A DNA stretch of 64,000 bases from Maribellus sediminis (GCF_011799805.1 NZ_WXUB01000001.1:1550001-1614000), one strand, 5' to 3'. Shown: positions 28,991-37,823, counted from the stretch's first letter. Notes: a model not told the origin generated them from the letters alone. Numbers and translations: made by a program.

Positions 28991-29020
28991 GAACCCGGAT
29001 GGAACGATCCGGGTTTTTTT
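28991..29020 (+). terminator. Rho-independent terminator after the symporter gene
   Basis: A CCCGGAT / ATCCGGG stem with a GGAACG loop is followed by seven T. The regulator gene on the other strand ends at 29035, so the hairpin may serve both transcripts. Confidence 0.9.
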
Positions 29021-29034
29021 ATGTCTTTTTCAAT

Positions 29035-29925
29035 CTATTTTCTTGGCTGAATGGTTGTCTGTTTTCGGAATTCGGATGGAGTAACACCCACCTTCTTTTT
29101 AAAAATCAGGCTGAAATAATGGATGGTTTGAAAGCCCAGTTCCAGGCTGATTTCCTTGATGCTCTTATCAGTACTTACCAACATTTCCTTGGCCCGCATG
29201 ATGCGAAGCTGCAAATGATACTGGCCGGGAGAAACGCCCGTGAATTTCCGGAACATTCTGCGAAAATAGGAGTAACCGATATTTCGCTTCTCAACCAGTT
29301 CTTCCAGGTTGATTTCCTGGTTGAGGTGCTGACGCATATAAAACCGGACTTCCTCTATCACTTTTGCAATCGGTTTTCCGGAGAAGCCTTTTTGCTTTTC
29401 AAACGAAATAAGGTAGCCCAACATTTTTACTACCATTCCTGAAGCAATTTGCTGGTAGCCGGGTTGTTCTTTTTCAACCAGGTCCATAATCTTCAGGTGC
29501 GTATCGATAATTTCTTCCTTAATACCCGGAAGAAGTACAGGTTGCTGCCTGGTGAAAACACTGTTCGCCAGAAAATGATCGGCAATTTTACCCTTAAAAC
29601 CTACATAATGCTCTACCCAGCCTGTTTGTTTGTTGGGCCGGTACCGGTGCCAGTCGCCCGGGAGAATTACCAGCAGCGAGCCTTCTTTTACCGGAAATTT
29701 TCCATGTCGGTTTTCAAATATTCCCGAACCTTCAGAAATGTAATTCAACTGGTATTCACGCAAAATACGGCCCTGTTTCCAGTCGAAAGTATATTCCGAA
29801 GGATGTTCTCCCCTGGGAGGATAAGCCGTGCCAGGCTCAATCTTTGCCGAGCCGGCTACACTGAGGTAAATGCCCCATTCCAGATCTTCTTCACTCGTGG
29901 TTAAATATTTAAACTGACGTTTCAT
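29035..29925 (-). CDS. AraC-family regulator, probably of rhamnose use
   Basis: 296 residues: an N-terminal cupin-like sugar-sensing domain ('LLVILPGDWHRYRPNKQTGW') and a C-terminal double HTH at about 195-290 ('ISLELGFQTIHYFSLIFKKK', 'GVTPSEFRK'). It is divergent from rhaT-rhaM-rhaA across a 132-nt gap that holds a good promoter, the classic layout of a local activator. In Bacteroides thetaiotaomicron an AraC-type RhaR controls rhamnose genes; equivalence here is by context. The terminator at 28991-29020 lies at its 3' end. Confidence 0.9.
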   Translation of the reverse strand: MKRQFKYLTTSEEDLEWGIYLSVAGSAKIEPGTAYPPRGEHPSEYTFDWKQGRILREYQLNYISEGSGIFENRHGKFPVKEGSLLVILPGDWHRYRPNKQTGWVEHYVGFKGKIADHFLANSVFTRQQPVLLPGIKEEIIDTHLKIMDLVEKEQPGYQQIASGMVVKMLGYLISFEKQKGFSGKPIAKVIEEVRFYMRQHLNQEINLEELVEKRNIGYSYFRRMFRKFTGVSPGQYHLQLRIMRAKEMLVSTDKSIKEISLELGFQTIHYFSLIFKKKVGVTPSEFRKQTTIQPRK

Positions 29926-29967
29926 AAAATGGTGTCAAAAAGTATAAATATAAAGCCATTTTCTGTA

Positions 29968-29998
29968 TTGTTTCTTTCTCGAAGTGCTTTTATATTTG
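29968..29998 (+). promoter_or_regulatory. Promoter of the rhaT-rhaM-rhaA operon
   Basis: TTG (29968-29970) and TATATTTG (29991-29998) with a 20-nt spacer match the Bacteroidota consensus. The predicted start is near 30005, about 50 nt before rhaT. The regulator site should lie between 29926 and 29968. Confidence 0.7.
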
Positions 29999-30057
29999 TT
30001 AGCATTATAAGAATCTAACGTAATCAATAATTGTAACTTAATTTCAATCAAACCATT

Positions 30058-31191
30058 ATGCAAGCATTATTAGGTATTATTTTTCATTCCCTTGGAGGTA
30101 TGTCCTCGGGTAGTTGGTATATGCCATACGACTGGGTGAAAAAGTGGCGCTGGGAAATCTACTGGATTACCGGAGGACTTTTTTCATGGCTGATTATGCC
30201 ATTTATAGCCGTTGTTTTTACCATTCCTGACTGGATGGGAATTCTACATGCTGCTGACGGTAGCGTGCTTCGCAATACCTACATTATGGGATTGCTTTGG
30301 GGAATTGGGGGATTAACTTACGGACTGGCCATCCGCTATCTTGGAATGTCGCTGGGAAATTCGGTGTTGTTGGGCATTACTTCTGTAGTGGGATCGCTCG
30401 GACTGCCTGTATTACGGAATATTCCGGCAATGGCAGAAATTTTACCCAACGGTCTTTCTTTTACCGATTTGTTTAGCAGCCCCGGTGGAAGAATTGTGTT
30501 GCTGGGTATATTGATTTTGCTTACCGGGATTATCCTGAGTGGACGTGCCGGTATTATGAAAGACAAAGATTTAAGAGGACATAAAGAAGGCGTAAATACT
30601 GAATTTAAGTTGGGATTTGGTTTGTTTATTGCCATTGTATCCGGCGTGTTAAGTGCCTTTTTCAGCTTCGGAATCGACACCGGAAAGGAGATGGGAATTG
30701 CGGCCAGAGAACTGGCAGTTCAGGCAAGTTATCCATTGCTGGCAGGAGGCGAAGGAGGTGCTCCAATAACCTATCTCTTCGAAAATAACATCATCTTTTT
30801 TGTAATACTCTGGGGGGGCTTAACCACCAACCTGATCTGGTCGATCGCACTGATTTTCAGAAATAAAACCGGAAAAGATTTTATCGATAAGAAAACACCG
30901 TTGATCAGTAATTACCTGTTTTGTGCATTGGCAGGAACTACCTGGTTTTTGCAGTTCTTTTTCTACGGAATGGGTGAAACCAAAATCGGTAACGGCGCAA
31001 GCTCGTGGACGCTGCACATGGCAACCATCATCTTAACTGCTAACCTTTGGGGATTCTGGCGCAAGGAATGGAAAGGCGTTTCGAAGAAAACCTATAACAC
31101 AATTATTGTTGGAATTGGTGCCATTTTACTGTCAGTAATTGTAATTGGTGTGGCTAAATGGCTGTATCCTGAACTTAACGCACTGGGATAA
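30058..31191 (+). CDS. rhaT: L-rhamnose/H+ symporter
   Basis: An inner-membrane permease of about ten helices. The start 'IIFHSLGGMSSGSWYMPY' and the following 'VKKWRWEIYWITGGLFSWLI' are typical of RhaT, as are the 'GLLWGIGGLTYGLAIRYLG' and 'GTTWFLQFFFYGMGETKIG' segments. 377 aa is slightly longer than the 344 aa of the E. coli protein. It is first in a three-gene operon; its stop overlaps the rhaM start by one base (TAATG), implying coupled translation. Expression is probably driven by the promoter at 29968-29998 and the divergent AraC protein. Confidence 0.95.
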   Translation: MQALLGIIFHSLGGMSSGSWYMPYDWVKKWRWEIYWITGGLFSWLIMPFIAVVFTIPDWMGILHAADGSVLRNTYIMGLLWGIGGLTYGLAIRYLGMSLGNSVLLGITSVVGSLGLPVLRNIPAMAEILPNGLSFTDLFSSPGGRIVLLGILILLTGIILSGRAGIMKDKDLRGHKEGVNTEFKLGFGLFIAIVSGVLSAFFSFGIDTGKEMGIAARELAVQASYPLLAGGEGGAPITYLFENNIIFFVILWGGLTTNLIWSIALIFRNKTGKDFIDKKTPLISNYLFCALAGTTWFLQFFFYGMGETKIGNGASSWTLHMATIILTANLWGFWRKEWKGVSKKTYNTIIVGIGAILLSVIVIGVAKWLYPELNALG

Positions 31192-31505
31192 TGAAACGGC
31201 TGGCATTTAAAATGCACCTTAACAAAGGGCAGAAAGAGGAATACAAAAAGCGCCACGCAGAAATTTGGCCCGAACTGAAACTTTTGCTGAAGGAGGCGGG
31301 CATAAGTGAGTACTCCATTTTTCTGGATGAGGAAACAGGAATTTTGTTTGCCTTTCAGAAGGTTTCGGGTGATGGTGGTTCGCAGGATCTGGGGCAAACT
31401 GAAATTGTGCAAAAGTGGTGGAAATACATGGCCGATATCATGCAAACCAATCCCGATAATTCTCCCGTAAGTACCGAGCTGGAGGAAGTTTTTTACATGA
31501 AATGA
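31191..31505 (+). CDS. rhaM: L-rhamnose mutarotase
   Basis: It interconverts alpha and beta anomers of L-rhamnose so that the isomerase receives its preferred form. 104 aa, the family length. Motifs: 'RLAFKMHLNKGQKEEYKKRH' at the N-terminus with the conserved H/E pair continuing in 'AEIWPEL', then 'ISEYSIFLDEE' and 'WWKYMADIMQTNPDNSP', the standard RhaM C-terminal signature. Cytoplasmic, no signal. It overlaps rhaT by 1 nt and rhaA by 4 nt (ATGA). Confidence 0.96.
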   Translation: MKRLAFKMHLNKGQKEEYKKRHAEIWPELKLLLKEAGISEYSIFLDEETGILFAFQKVSGDGGSQDLGQTEIVQKWWKYMADIMQTNPDNSPVSTELEEVFYMK

Positions 31506-32791
31506 ATCAAAACAATATAATGATGAATAAAGCAGATTTAGTCAGAAAGGCTTACGAACTCGCTAAAGAATCATATGCTGCCATTGGTGTTGATACCGAT
31601 GCTGCACTTGCTAAAATGAAAGATGTGACAATTTCGCTGCATTGCTGGCAAACCGACGATGTTGGTGGTTTTGAAACACCCGATGCCGAACTTGGTGGCG
31701 GTGGCATTCAAACTACCGGAAACTATCCCGGAAAAGCAAATACAATTGAGGAAATGCGCGCCGATTTGGATAAGGTCCTGGCACTGCTGCCGGGTAAACA
31801 ACGTTTGAATTTGCATGCCATTTACGGCGATTTTAAAGGTGAATTTGTTGATCGCGATCAAATTGAATTAAAGCATTTCCAGAGCTGGATCGATTGGGCA
31901 AAAGAGCGTGAAATGGGCCTGGATTTTAATGCAACCTGTTTTTCGCATCCGAAAGCCGACGATGGTTTTACTTTATCGAGTAAGAATGAAGAAAACCGTA
32001 AATTCTGGGTTGAACACGTAAGACGTTGCCGTGCAATTGCTGCTGAAATGGGCAAGCAACTGGGAACGCCCTGTGTGCATAACACCTGGATTCCGGACGG
32101 AACAAAAGATACACCGGTCGATCGTAACGGATACCGCACCATTCTTAGGAAATCGCTGGATGAGGCATTCGCTGAAGAATATCCGAAGGAATACATGAAG
32201 GATGCTGTGGAAAGTAAAGTTTTCGGAATTGGTGTTGAATCAATGACCGTTGGCTCGCATGATTTTTACCTGGGTTATGCCGTTAAAAACAATAAATTAA
32301 TTTGTATCGATAGCGGACACTTTCATCCGACCGAAGTGGTAGGCGATAAAATTTCATCCTGCTTACAATACGTCGATGAGTTGTTACTGCACATTACCCG
32401 CCCCATCCGCTGGGATTCGGATCATGTGGTAACCCTGAATGAAGATGTGCAGCTGATCGCTTCGGAAATTATGCGCAACGATTTTCTCGATCGCGTAAAT
32501 ATTGGTCTCGATTTCTTTGATGCATCGATAAATCGCATTGGAGCTTATGTAACGGGGACCCGCGCGGCACAGAAAGCATTTCTGATCGCGGCACTGGAAC
32601 CAACTGCCGATCTGATTAAATTAGAGGAGGCAGGTAAAAATTTCGAACGGCTGGCAACGCTGGAAGAATTGAAAACAATGCCGTTCAGCGCTGTTTGGGA
32701 TTATTATTGTTTGCAGGAAGGCGTGCCTGTTGGCGCCGACTATATTGGCGAAATCCAGAAGTACGAAGCAGATGTTTTGTTAAAACGATAA
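31502..32791 (+). CDS. rhaA: L-rhamnose isomerase
   Basis: It converts L-rhamnose to L-rhamnulose using a divalent metal in a TIM barrel. Family motifs: 'VTISLHCWQTDDVGGFE', 'GKQRLNLHAIYGDFKGEFVD', 'CVHNTWIPDG', 'CIDSGHFHPTEVVGDKISS' and 'IRWDSDHVVTLNEDVQ', which carry the metal-binding Glu/Asp/His residues. 429 aa is normal. The coupled ATG at 31502 is the likely start; in-frame ATGs at 31520 and 31523 are alternatives. No rhamnulokinase or rhamnulose-1-phosphate aldolase follows, so the pathway must be completed elsewhere. Confidence 0.96.
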   Translation: MNQNNIMMNKADLVRKAYELAKESYAAIGVDTDAALAKMKDVTISLHCWQTDDVGGFETPDAELGGGGIQTTGNYPGKANTIEEMRADLDKVLALLPGKQRLNLHAIYGDFKGEFVDRDQIELKHFQSWIDWAKEREMGLDFNATCFSHPKADDGFTLSSKNEENRKFWVEHVRRCRAIAAEMGKQLGTPCVHNTWIPDGTKDTPVDRNGYRTILRKSLDEAFAEEYPKEYMKDAVESKVFGIGVESMTVGSHDFYLGYAVKNNKLICIDSGHFHPTEVVGDKISSCLQYVDELLLHITRPIRWDSDHVVTLNEDVQLIASEIMRNDFLDRVNIGLDFFDASINRIGAYVTGTRAAQKAFLIAALEPTADLIKLEEAGKNFERLATLEELKTMPFSAVWDYYCLQEGVPVGADYIGEIQKYEADVLLKR

Positions 32792-32812
32792 TAGTTTATT
32801 ATTCCATATTAG

Positions 32813-32846
32813 AAAGCCCGCTTAAGTACTAAGCGGGCTTTTCGTT
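32813..32846 (+). terminator. Rho-independent terminator of the rhamnose operon
   Basis: AAAGCCCGCTTA (32813-32824) pairs with TAAGCGGGCTTT (32830-32841) around a 5-nt loop and is followed by T-rich sequence. The convergent GH43 gene ends at 32861, so it may act in both directions. Confidence 0.9.
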
Positions 32847-32860
32847 TTTTATCAGCGCTT

Positions 32861-34468
32861 TTATTCAGCGTTATATTCAAACCAATTGTAATCAGCAACA
32901 GCTTTCGCTGCTTTACCGTTTCCTGTGGCATATAAACCCACATAAACACCTGTAAATCCACCAACCGTTTCAGTGCTTAAATAACGGCTGTCAACCTTCT
33001 GTATTTCCGTAAATGGATCACTTCCCTGGGCGTAACCGAACGAATAAGTTGAAGTTTCTCCCTTCACCTGAAGTTTTACCGGCCCGGGTTTAATGGCCAC
33101 TTTCTCCGATTTGTATTCTACCGAGCCAAATTTCAGTTTTGCCTGTAAATAGCGTTTCCCGTCTTCTTTTATTACCATTAAATCGAAATGCATGCCGTTA
33201 TTTAAAAGGATCAGTCCGGCTTCTTCATTTTCCGCTTCCGGATCGAATTCGATCTCAGTAACGGATGTAAAGTTCAGATCAGAAACTCTTCTCCCGATAA
33301 AGGTTGATGTAGTATATTGGGAGATGTTTTCGGCCGAACCTTTTAAGCGTAAATAGCCCGGACGTTCAGATAAAGAATAATTACCTTCATTCGGAATTTG
33401 AATGAAATTCCAGTCCAAACCGGGTTTTTCGGTATCAAATTCGGTTCGTTCAGGTTTGGCAGCGAATGGTTGCAATGGCAGAGTGGGGCAGGTCATTTTA
33501 TCAAAAACGGTTCCGCTTCCGTTAACCGTTGGCCAGCCGTTTTGTGGCCAGCTTACCGGTGCCAAACAGGTTTCGCGGCCAAGTAAATGATGAACAGGGT
33601 AACTTATCGAACGGTAGCCGTGAAAAACAATCCACCACGAATTGTCGTGGGCCTGAATAATATCGGCATGGCCAACACCCTGTATTGGACTACTTTGGCC
33701 GGCAGCATTAGCATGAGCCAGAATCGGATTAGCCGGATTATTTGTATAGGGCCCCCAAATGTTATTGCTTCGCGAAATACATACCGAATGCGCCTCTTCT
33801 GTGCCGCCTTCCGAATCCATCAGGTAATAAAATCCATCCTTTTTGTAAATATGCGGACCTTCGGCATAGCGGCCGCCGGTACCGTACCAAACTTGTTTCC
33901 CCTCGGTAAGCAGGTTCCCGGTTTCCATATCTATCTCATATAGTTTGAACTCGCTGGAGATAACATAGCTTTTACCATCCTCGTCCCAGAAAAGGTCGGG
34001 ATCGATGCCACCTACTTCAATAAAAACCGGATCGGACCACGGGCCGGCCGGATCTTTGGCCGTAACATAGAAATTACCCGATGGATTACCGAAGCTAGTT
34101 GTAATCATATAGAAAGTTCCTTCGTGGTAGCGAATAGTGGCCGCAAAAATATTCAGACCGTTCGGTAATTGTTCTTTGCGGTGAATGCAGTGTCCGATCT
34201 TTTCCCAGTTCACCAGGTCTTTGCTGTGAAATACCGGTACGCCCGGGAAGTATTCAAAGGTGCTGGTGATCAGGTAGTAATCGTCGCCTACACGACATAC
34301 ACTGGGGTCGGAGTAAAATCCAGGAATCACGGGATTGTTGTACGTTACCGTTTCACCGGGAAGCGGAGGAGTTGCAAACGGATTACTTCTTATTTGCCCG
34401 GTCTGATTTGTTTGAGCAAAAGAACTTAGCGCCAGAAACGACAGCAGTGAGATCAGTAATTTTCTCAT
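32861..34468 (-). CDS. GH43-family secreted glycosidase with C-terminal beta-sandwich
   Basis: Probably an alpha-L-arabinofuranosidase or beta-xylosidase acting in the periplasm or at the surface. The start is the ATG at 34468, giving the signal 'LLISLLSFLALSSFAQ'; upstream in-frame codons lie before it and are not part of the protein. The catalytic base is in 'VIPGFYSDPSVCRVGDDYY' (D54), the pKa modulator in 'GIDPDLFWDEDGK', and the acid in 'YAEGPHIYKKDGFYYL'. The C-terminal 200 residues match the concanavalin-like domain (DUF1349/GH43_C type) found in xylosidase-type GH43 proteins. 535 aa. It stands alone on the minus strand, convergent with rhaA. Confidence 0.93.
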   Translation of the reverse strand: MRKLLISLLSFLALSSFAQTNQTGQIRSNPFATPPLPGETVTYNNPVIPGFYSDPSVCRVGDDYYLITSTFEYFPGVPVFHSKDLVNWEKIGHCIHRKEQLPNGLNIFAATIRYHEGTFYMITTSFGNPSGNFYVTAKDPAGPWSDPVFIEVGGIDPDLFWDEDGKSYVISSEFKLYEIDMETGNLLTEGKQVWYGTGGRYAEGPHIYKKDGFYYLMDSEGGTEEAHSVCISRSNNIWGPYTNNPANPILAHANAAGQSSPIQGVGHADIIQAHDNSWWIVFHGYRSISYPVHHLLGRETCLAPVSWPQNGWPTVNGSGTVFDKMTCPTLPLQPFAAKPERTEFDTEKPGLDWNFIQIPNEGNYSLSERPGYLRLKGSAENISQYTTSTFIGRRVSDLNFTSVTEIEFDPEAENEEAGLILLNNGMHFDLMVIKEDGKRYLQAKLKFGSVEYKSEKVAIKPGPVKLQVKGETSTYSFGYAQGSDPFTEIQKVDSRYLSTETVGGFTGVYVGLYATGNGKAAKAVADYNWFEYNAE

Positions 34469-34628
34469 CGTTAGGTTTGTTAAACTGGTTACGATTATAT
34501 TATACTGTAAAACTAACAAATAGATTGGATTTACACGCCGAATGAAGAATGAACCAACGTAATTGTTGCTCAACTTCCTGAATAAAACCGTTGTTATGGT
34601 GTGAAAATGTATTCGTAAATTTAATAAG

Positions 34629-34648
34629 CGTTCGTGCCGGTACGAACG
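34629..34648. promoter_or_regulatory. 20-bp near-perfect palindrome before a small membrane-protein gene
   Basis: CGTTCGTGCCGGTACGAACG matches its own reverse complement at 18 of 20 positions. It ends 15 nt upstream of the ATG at 34664, so it could be an operator or an mRNA hairpin near the ribosome-binding site. Confidence 0.5.
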
Positions 34649-34663
34649 ATAAGATTATTAGAT

Positions 34664-35107
34664 ATGCTTACACAATTTCTCTTATTAGCCATTTTTGGTA
34701 TCGCCATGGCTCATTTTGAAGGCGTGGTAGTGGTTTATCTCCGAAAAGCCATCGGCCTGCTTGAGTCTGACACGGAAGCGGGAAACAAAGAATTACTGGA
34801 ACAGGTTCCAAAACGCTACATCAAAATAGAGATGACACGTGAAGCCGCTACCATTGTAATGCTGCTTGCTGTTGCTTTGCTGGTAGGTGGTTCGTGGCTC
34901 GACCGGCTAATGGTTTTTCTTTGGACCTTTGCTTTTTGGGACTTGTTTTATTATGTTTCGCTGTACCTGTTAATCAAGTGGCCGCCGCGTTTAACTACTA
35001 TTGATGTTTTGTTTTTGATTCCACGTCCATGGATTGCCCCGGTTTGGTTTCCGGTTGGTGTATCATCGCTAACTATTATCTCGATTGCCATGTTTTATTT
35101 GTTTTGA
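34664..35107 (+). CDS. Small four-helix integral membrane protein, function unknown
   Basis: 147 residues with four hydrophobic segments: 'FLLLAIFGIAMAHFEGVVVV', 'IVMLLAVALLVGGSWL', 'FLWTFAFWDLFYYVSLYLLI' and 'PVWFPVGVSSLTIISIAMFY'. A charged loop 'YLRKAIGLLESDTEAGNKE' follows helix 1. I do not recognise the family. The start at ATG 34664 is preferred over an upstream GTG at 34634, which lies inside the palindrome. The gene points away from the GH43 and toward the AraC gene and shows no evident operon partner. The 110 nt after it hold no clear gene. Confidence 0.75.
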   Translation: MLTQFLLLAIFGIAMAHFEGVVVVYLRKAIGLLESDTEAGNKELLEQVPKRYIKIEMTREAATIVMLLAVALLVGGSWLDRLMVFLWTFAFWDLFYYVSLYLLIKWPPRLTTIDVLFLIPRPWIAPVWFPVGVSSLTIISIAMFYLF

Positions 35108-35217
35108 GGGGCGTCCTTCTATAGTTAGTAATGGTTTTTTATTCCGGGTCAACCGGGATTCAAAACGAATTTAGATTTGAACAGACATGTTTAAGCATCA
35201 AAGATGAATTTTTTGAT

Positions 35218-36099
35218 TTAGTTTAGAATACGTCCTTTTCGGTATTCCCGGGGCGATTGATTCATAACCTTTTTGAACATTCTTGAAAAGTAGAACTGAT
35301 CTTCAAAACCTACCTCGCGTGCTACCTCAGAAATCGAAAGTTCCCGGTTGTCGAGATGCCTGCAGGATTGCTGAATTTTTAACTGGTTAAAATAGTCAAT
35401 TGGAGAAAATCCTGTTCTGCTTAAAAATAAACGCGTGAAATACGAGCCGGAGAGGTGAACTTCATTGGCCAGCTGTTTTAAGGTGACCTTATTTTTAAGG
35501 TTGACAAGCATAAAATTAATGGCTAAGCTCACAGGGTCGTTACTAAGCTGTTCATTTATACTTCGGTATTGTTTTATGTGGGTAAACGAAGCCAGCAAAC
35601 GTGGCAGACAAAGGTTGACATATTCCAGCGTTTCAATTCCATAACCCATTTCGAGGCATTTAAAAATTTCGCCAAACAAATCGAGGCGCTCATTAATCCG
35701 CGATGTACTTGTCCGTTCAATAGGAATGGAACGTGAAAAAGCATTTGAAATAAATTTTGTCTTTTCTCCTCCAATATGAATCCAGTATATCGACCAGGGA
35801 TCTTCCTTATCGGCATAATACGAATGTGCCGTGTGTTGTGGAATAATAAAAAAATGATCAGCGGGTAGAGCATGCACAACGCCGGCAATTTTAATGTATC
35901 CCGAACCTTCAATATTATAAATAAGTATGGCCTGGGCACTTCCTTCAGGCCTTTCCCGGTAGTGATAAAGTGCATGTGGGTAGTACCCGATATCGGTAAT
36001 GTATAAACCTTCAAACAGCGGATTTTGAAGCAACTTTTCTCGCGTCGACTCAGGAATGATATAACTCAGCTGCCCGGGAAATCCTTCCTTTCTTTTCAT
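35218..36099 (-). CDS. AraC-family sugar-responsive regulator
   Basis: 293 residues with an N-terminal AraC_binding-type cupin ('LPADHFFIIPQHTAHSYYA', 'WSIYWIHIGGEK') and a C-terminal HTH pair at about 190-290 ('LANEVHLSGSYFTRLFLSRT', 'VAREVGFEDQFYFSRMFKKV', 'QSPREYRKGR'). The 'IYWIHIGG' strand and 'GSGYIKIAG' are typical of AraC/MelR-like sugar sensors. It is divergent from the sugar/H+ symporter operon across a 315-nt gap that holds a promoter and an inverted repeat, so it is the likely activator of that operon. The inducer is unknown; arabinose or galactose are reasonable. Confidence 0.92.
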   Translation of the reverse strand: MKRKEGFPGQLSYIIPESTREKLLQNPLFEGLYITDIGYYPHALYHYRERPEGSAQAILIYNIEGSGYIKIAGVVHALPADHFFIIPQHTAHSYYADKEDPWSIYWIHIGGEKTKFISNAFSRSIPIERTSTSRINERLDLFGEIFKCLEMGYGIETLEYVNLCLPRLLASFTHIKQYRSINEQLSNDPVSLAINFMLVNLKNKVTLKQLANEVHLSGSYFTRLFLSRTGFSPIDYFNQLKIQQSCRHLDNRELSISEVAREVGFEDQFYFSRMFKKVMNQSPREYRKGRILN

Positions 36100-36240
36100 A
36101 GGTTGAAGGTGTTTTTTGTTAATGTCAGTGTTACGATGTTGGACTTATTGTATTTTTAATAGCCAGATATTCACGGTATTATGTTGAATGTTTGTGCACG
36201 ATCAAAAATATATAAATATTGCAAATTAAGGTAATATTAT

Positions 36241-36294
36241 CCATGAAATAGAAATATTCTTCATGGTTGAAATGATTCCAATCTGTTACTTTTG
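36241..36294 (+). promoter_or_regulatory. Promoter and abutting inverted repeat of the symporter-GH2-GH35 operon
   Basis: CCATGAA (36241-36247) and TTCATGG (36260-36266) form a 7-bp inverted repeat directly abutting TTG (36267-36269). A -7 box TACTTTTG (36287-36294) follows after 17 nt. The start would be near 36301. An activator or repressor dimer at the repeat would touch the -33 element. The upstream part of the gap (36100-36240) is AT-rich and shows no gene. Confidence 0.6.
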
Positions 36295-36305
36295 GATGTA
36301 AGAAA

Positions 36306-36410
36306 ATGAACAAACCGATGAGACGACCTACAATCAAATTTTCTAAGCCGGAGAATCAGGATAATTTAAGGGGAGTTGCATCAAATACCTTTGAAAGTAC
36401 TAAACTGTAA
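36306..36410 (+). CDS. Possible 34-residue upstream ORF (leader peptide) before the symporter
   Basis: ATG at 36306 opens a 34-codon frame (MNKPMRRPTIKFSK...) that ends in TAA at 36408-36410, four nt before the symporter ATG at 36415. The frame is different from the symporter's. The predicted transcript start near 36301 would leave almost no leader for it, which weakens the case. It is basic and has no hydrophobic segment. It could couple translation to the transporter, or be chance. Confidence 0.3.
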   Translation: MNKPMRRPTIKFSKPENQDNLRGVASNTFESTKL

Positions 36411-36414
36411 AGAG

Positions 36415-37818
36415 ATGAACAAAGCAAACTTCAACAAACAATTCATATTTTGGATTACTGCAGTGTCTGCCATGGGCGGACTTCTTTTTGGTTACGATTG
36501 GGTAGTAATTGGTGGTGCCAAACCTTTTTACGAACGTTTTTTTGAAATTACCGCTTCTCCCTATCTTCAGGGGTGGGCCATGAGCAGTGCCTTGATTGGC
36601 TGTTTCCTTGGAGCCTTAACTTCCGGAGTGTTATCCGACCGGTTTGGACGAAAGATTTTATTGATTTTCGCTGCAGCTTTATTCACCATCTCTGCAATAG
36701 GAACGGGCGCAGTCAACAACTTTACTCTTTTTATTACCTATCGTTTAATTGGCGGTCTGGGAATCGGATTAGCTTCGGCAGTTTCTCCCATGTACATTGC
36801 CGAAATATCGCCGGCTCATATCCGGGGGCGATTGGTTTCTGTTAACCAGTTAACCATTGTAATTGGTATTCTGGCTGCACAGACTGCAAATTATTTGATA
36901 GCCGATAAGGTAGGAGCGAATGCCACTGACGCCGAAATTCTGAATTCGTGGAACGGGCAAATGGGATGGCGGTGGATGTTTTGGGCCGAAGTTGTTCCGG
37001 CTTCTGCTTTTTTCATTTTGGCCTTTTTTATTCCTGAAAGTCCGCGTTTCCTGGTGAAAACCGGACAGACCGAAAAAGCAACCAGTATTTTAACACGTAT
37101 TGGCGGTAAAGCTTATGCAACTGAAGAAGAGAAAAATATTGAGCATACCTTAAAATCATTTACCAGTAAAATTAACCTGAAAGCTCTTCTTGATAAAAAG
37201 GTAGTTCCGGTTTTAATTATCGGAATTGTGTTGGCAGCTTATCAGCAGTGGTGCGGAATTAATGTAATCTTTAATTACGCTGAAGAAGTGTTTGTTGCAG
37301 CAGGATATTCGGTTGACGATATGCTGTTCAATATTATCATAACAGGTACAGTCAACTTGATTTTCACGTTGGTGTCCATGCGCGTAGTTGACAGTCTGGG
37401 GCGTCGGAAACTGATGTTGTTTGGATCGATCGGATTAGCTGTGATTTATTTTTTCCTGGGTGGAAGTTACATGCTGAACCTCGACGGCATCATCGTGTTG
37501 ATCCTCGTTCTTTTGGGTATTGCCACTTATGCGATGACTCTGGCACCAACAACCTGGGTCGTTCTGTCCGAAATATTTCCGAACCGTGTGCGAGGCGCCG
37601 CAATGGCTGTTGCAACAACTGCACTTTGGATCGCGAGTTTCCTGTTAACCTACACATTCCCGGTTCTGAATAAGTTATTAAATGCCGGTGGAACATTTTG
37701 GCTGTATGCATTAATCAGTCTTTTCGGCTTTTTATTCATTCTGAAAAAATTGCCTGAAACCAAAGGCAAGTCACTGGAAGAGATTGAAGAATCTTTTGAT
37801 AAAAAAGGAACAATCTAG
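36415..37818 (+). CDS. Sugar/H+ symporter (MFS sugar porter, XylE/AraE-like)
   Basis: A twelve-helix inner-membrane transporter. Family signatures: 'AMGGLLFGYDWVVIGGAKPF', 'SDRFGRKILLIFAAALF', 'RLIGGLGIGLASAVSPMYIA', 'IPESPRFLVKTGQ' and the terminal 'PETKGKSLEEIEESF'. The segment 'AYQQWCGINVIFNYAEEVF' corresponds to the substrate-binding helix 7 of XylE/GLUT proteins. The ATG at 36415 (preceded by AAAGAG) is preferred to an upstream in-frame codon. It heads an operon with a DUF5107-TPR protein, GH2 and GH35, so a pentose or galactose released by those enzymes is the probable cargo. Confidence 0.93.
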   Translation: MNKANFNKQFIFWITAVSAMGGLLFGYDWVVIGGAKPFYERFFEITASPYLQGWAMSSALIGCFLGALTSGVLSDRFGRKILLIFAAALFTISAIGTGAVNNFTLFITYRLIGGLGIGLASAVSPMYIAEISPAHIRGRLVSVNQLTIVIGILAAQTANYLIADKVGANATDAEILNSWNGQMGWRWMFWAEVVPASAFFILAFFIPESPRFLVKTGQTEKATSILTRIGGKAYATEEEKNIEHTLKSFTSKINLKALLDKKVVPVLIIGIVLAAYQQWCGINVIFNYAEEVFVAAGYSVDDMLFNIIITGTVNLIFTLVSMRVVDSLGRRKLMLFGSIGLAVIYFFLGGSYMLNLDGIIVLILVLLGIATYAMTLAPTTWVVLSEIFPNRVRGAAMAVATTALWIASFLLTYTFPVLNKLLNAGGTFWLYALISLFGFLFILKKLPETKGKSLEEIEESFDKKGTI

Positions 37819-37823
37819 CGTCG

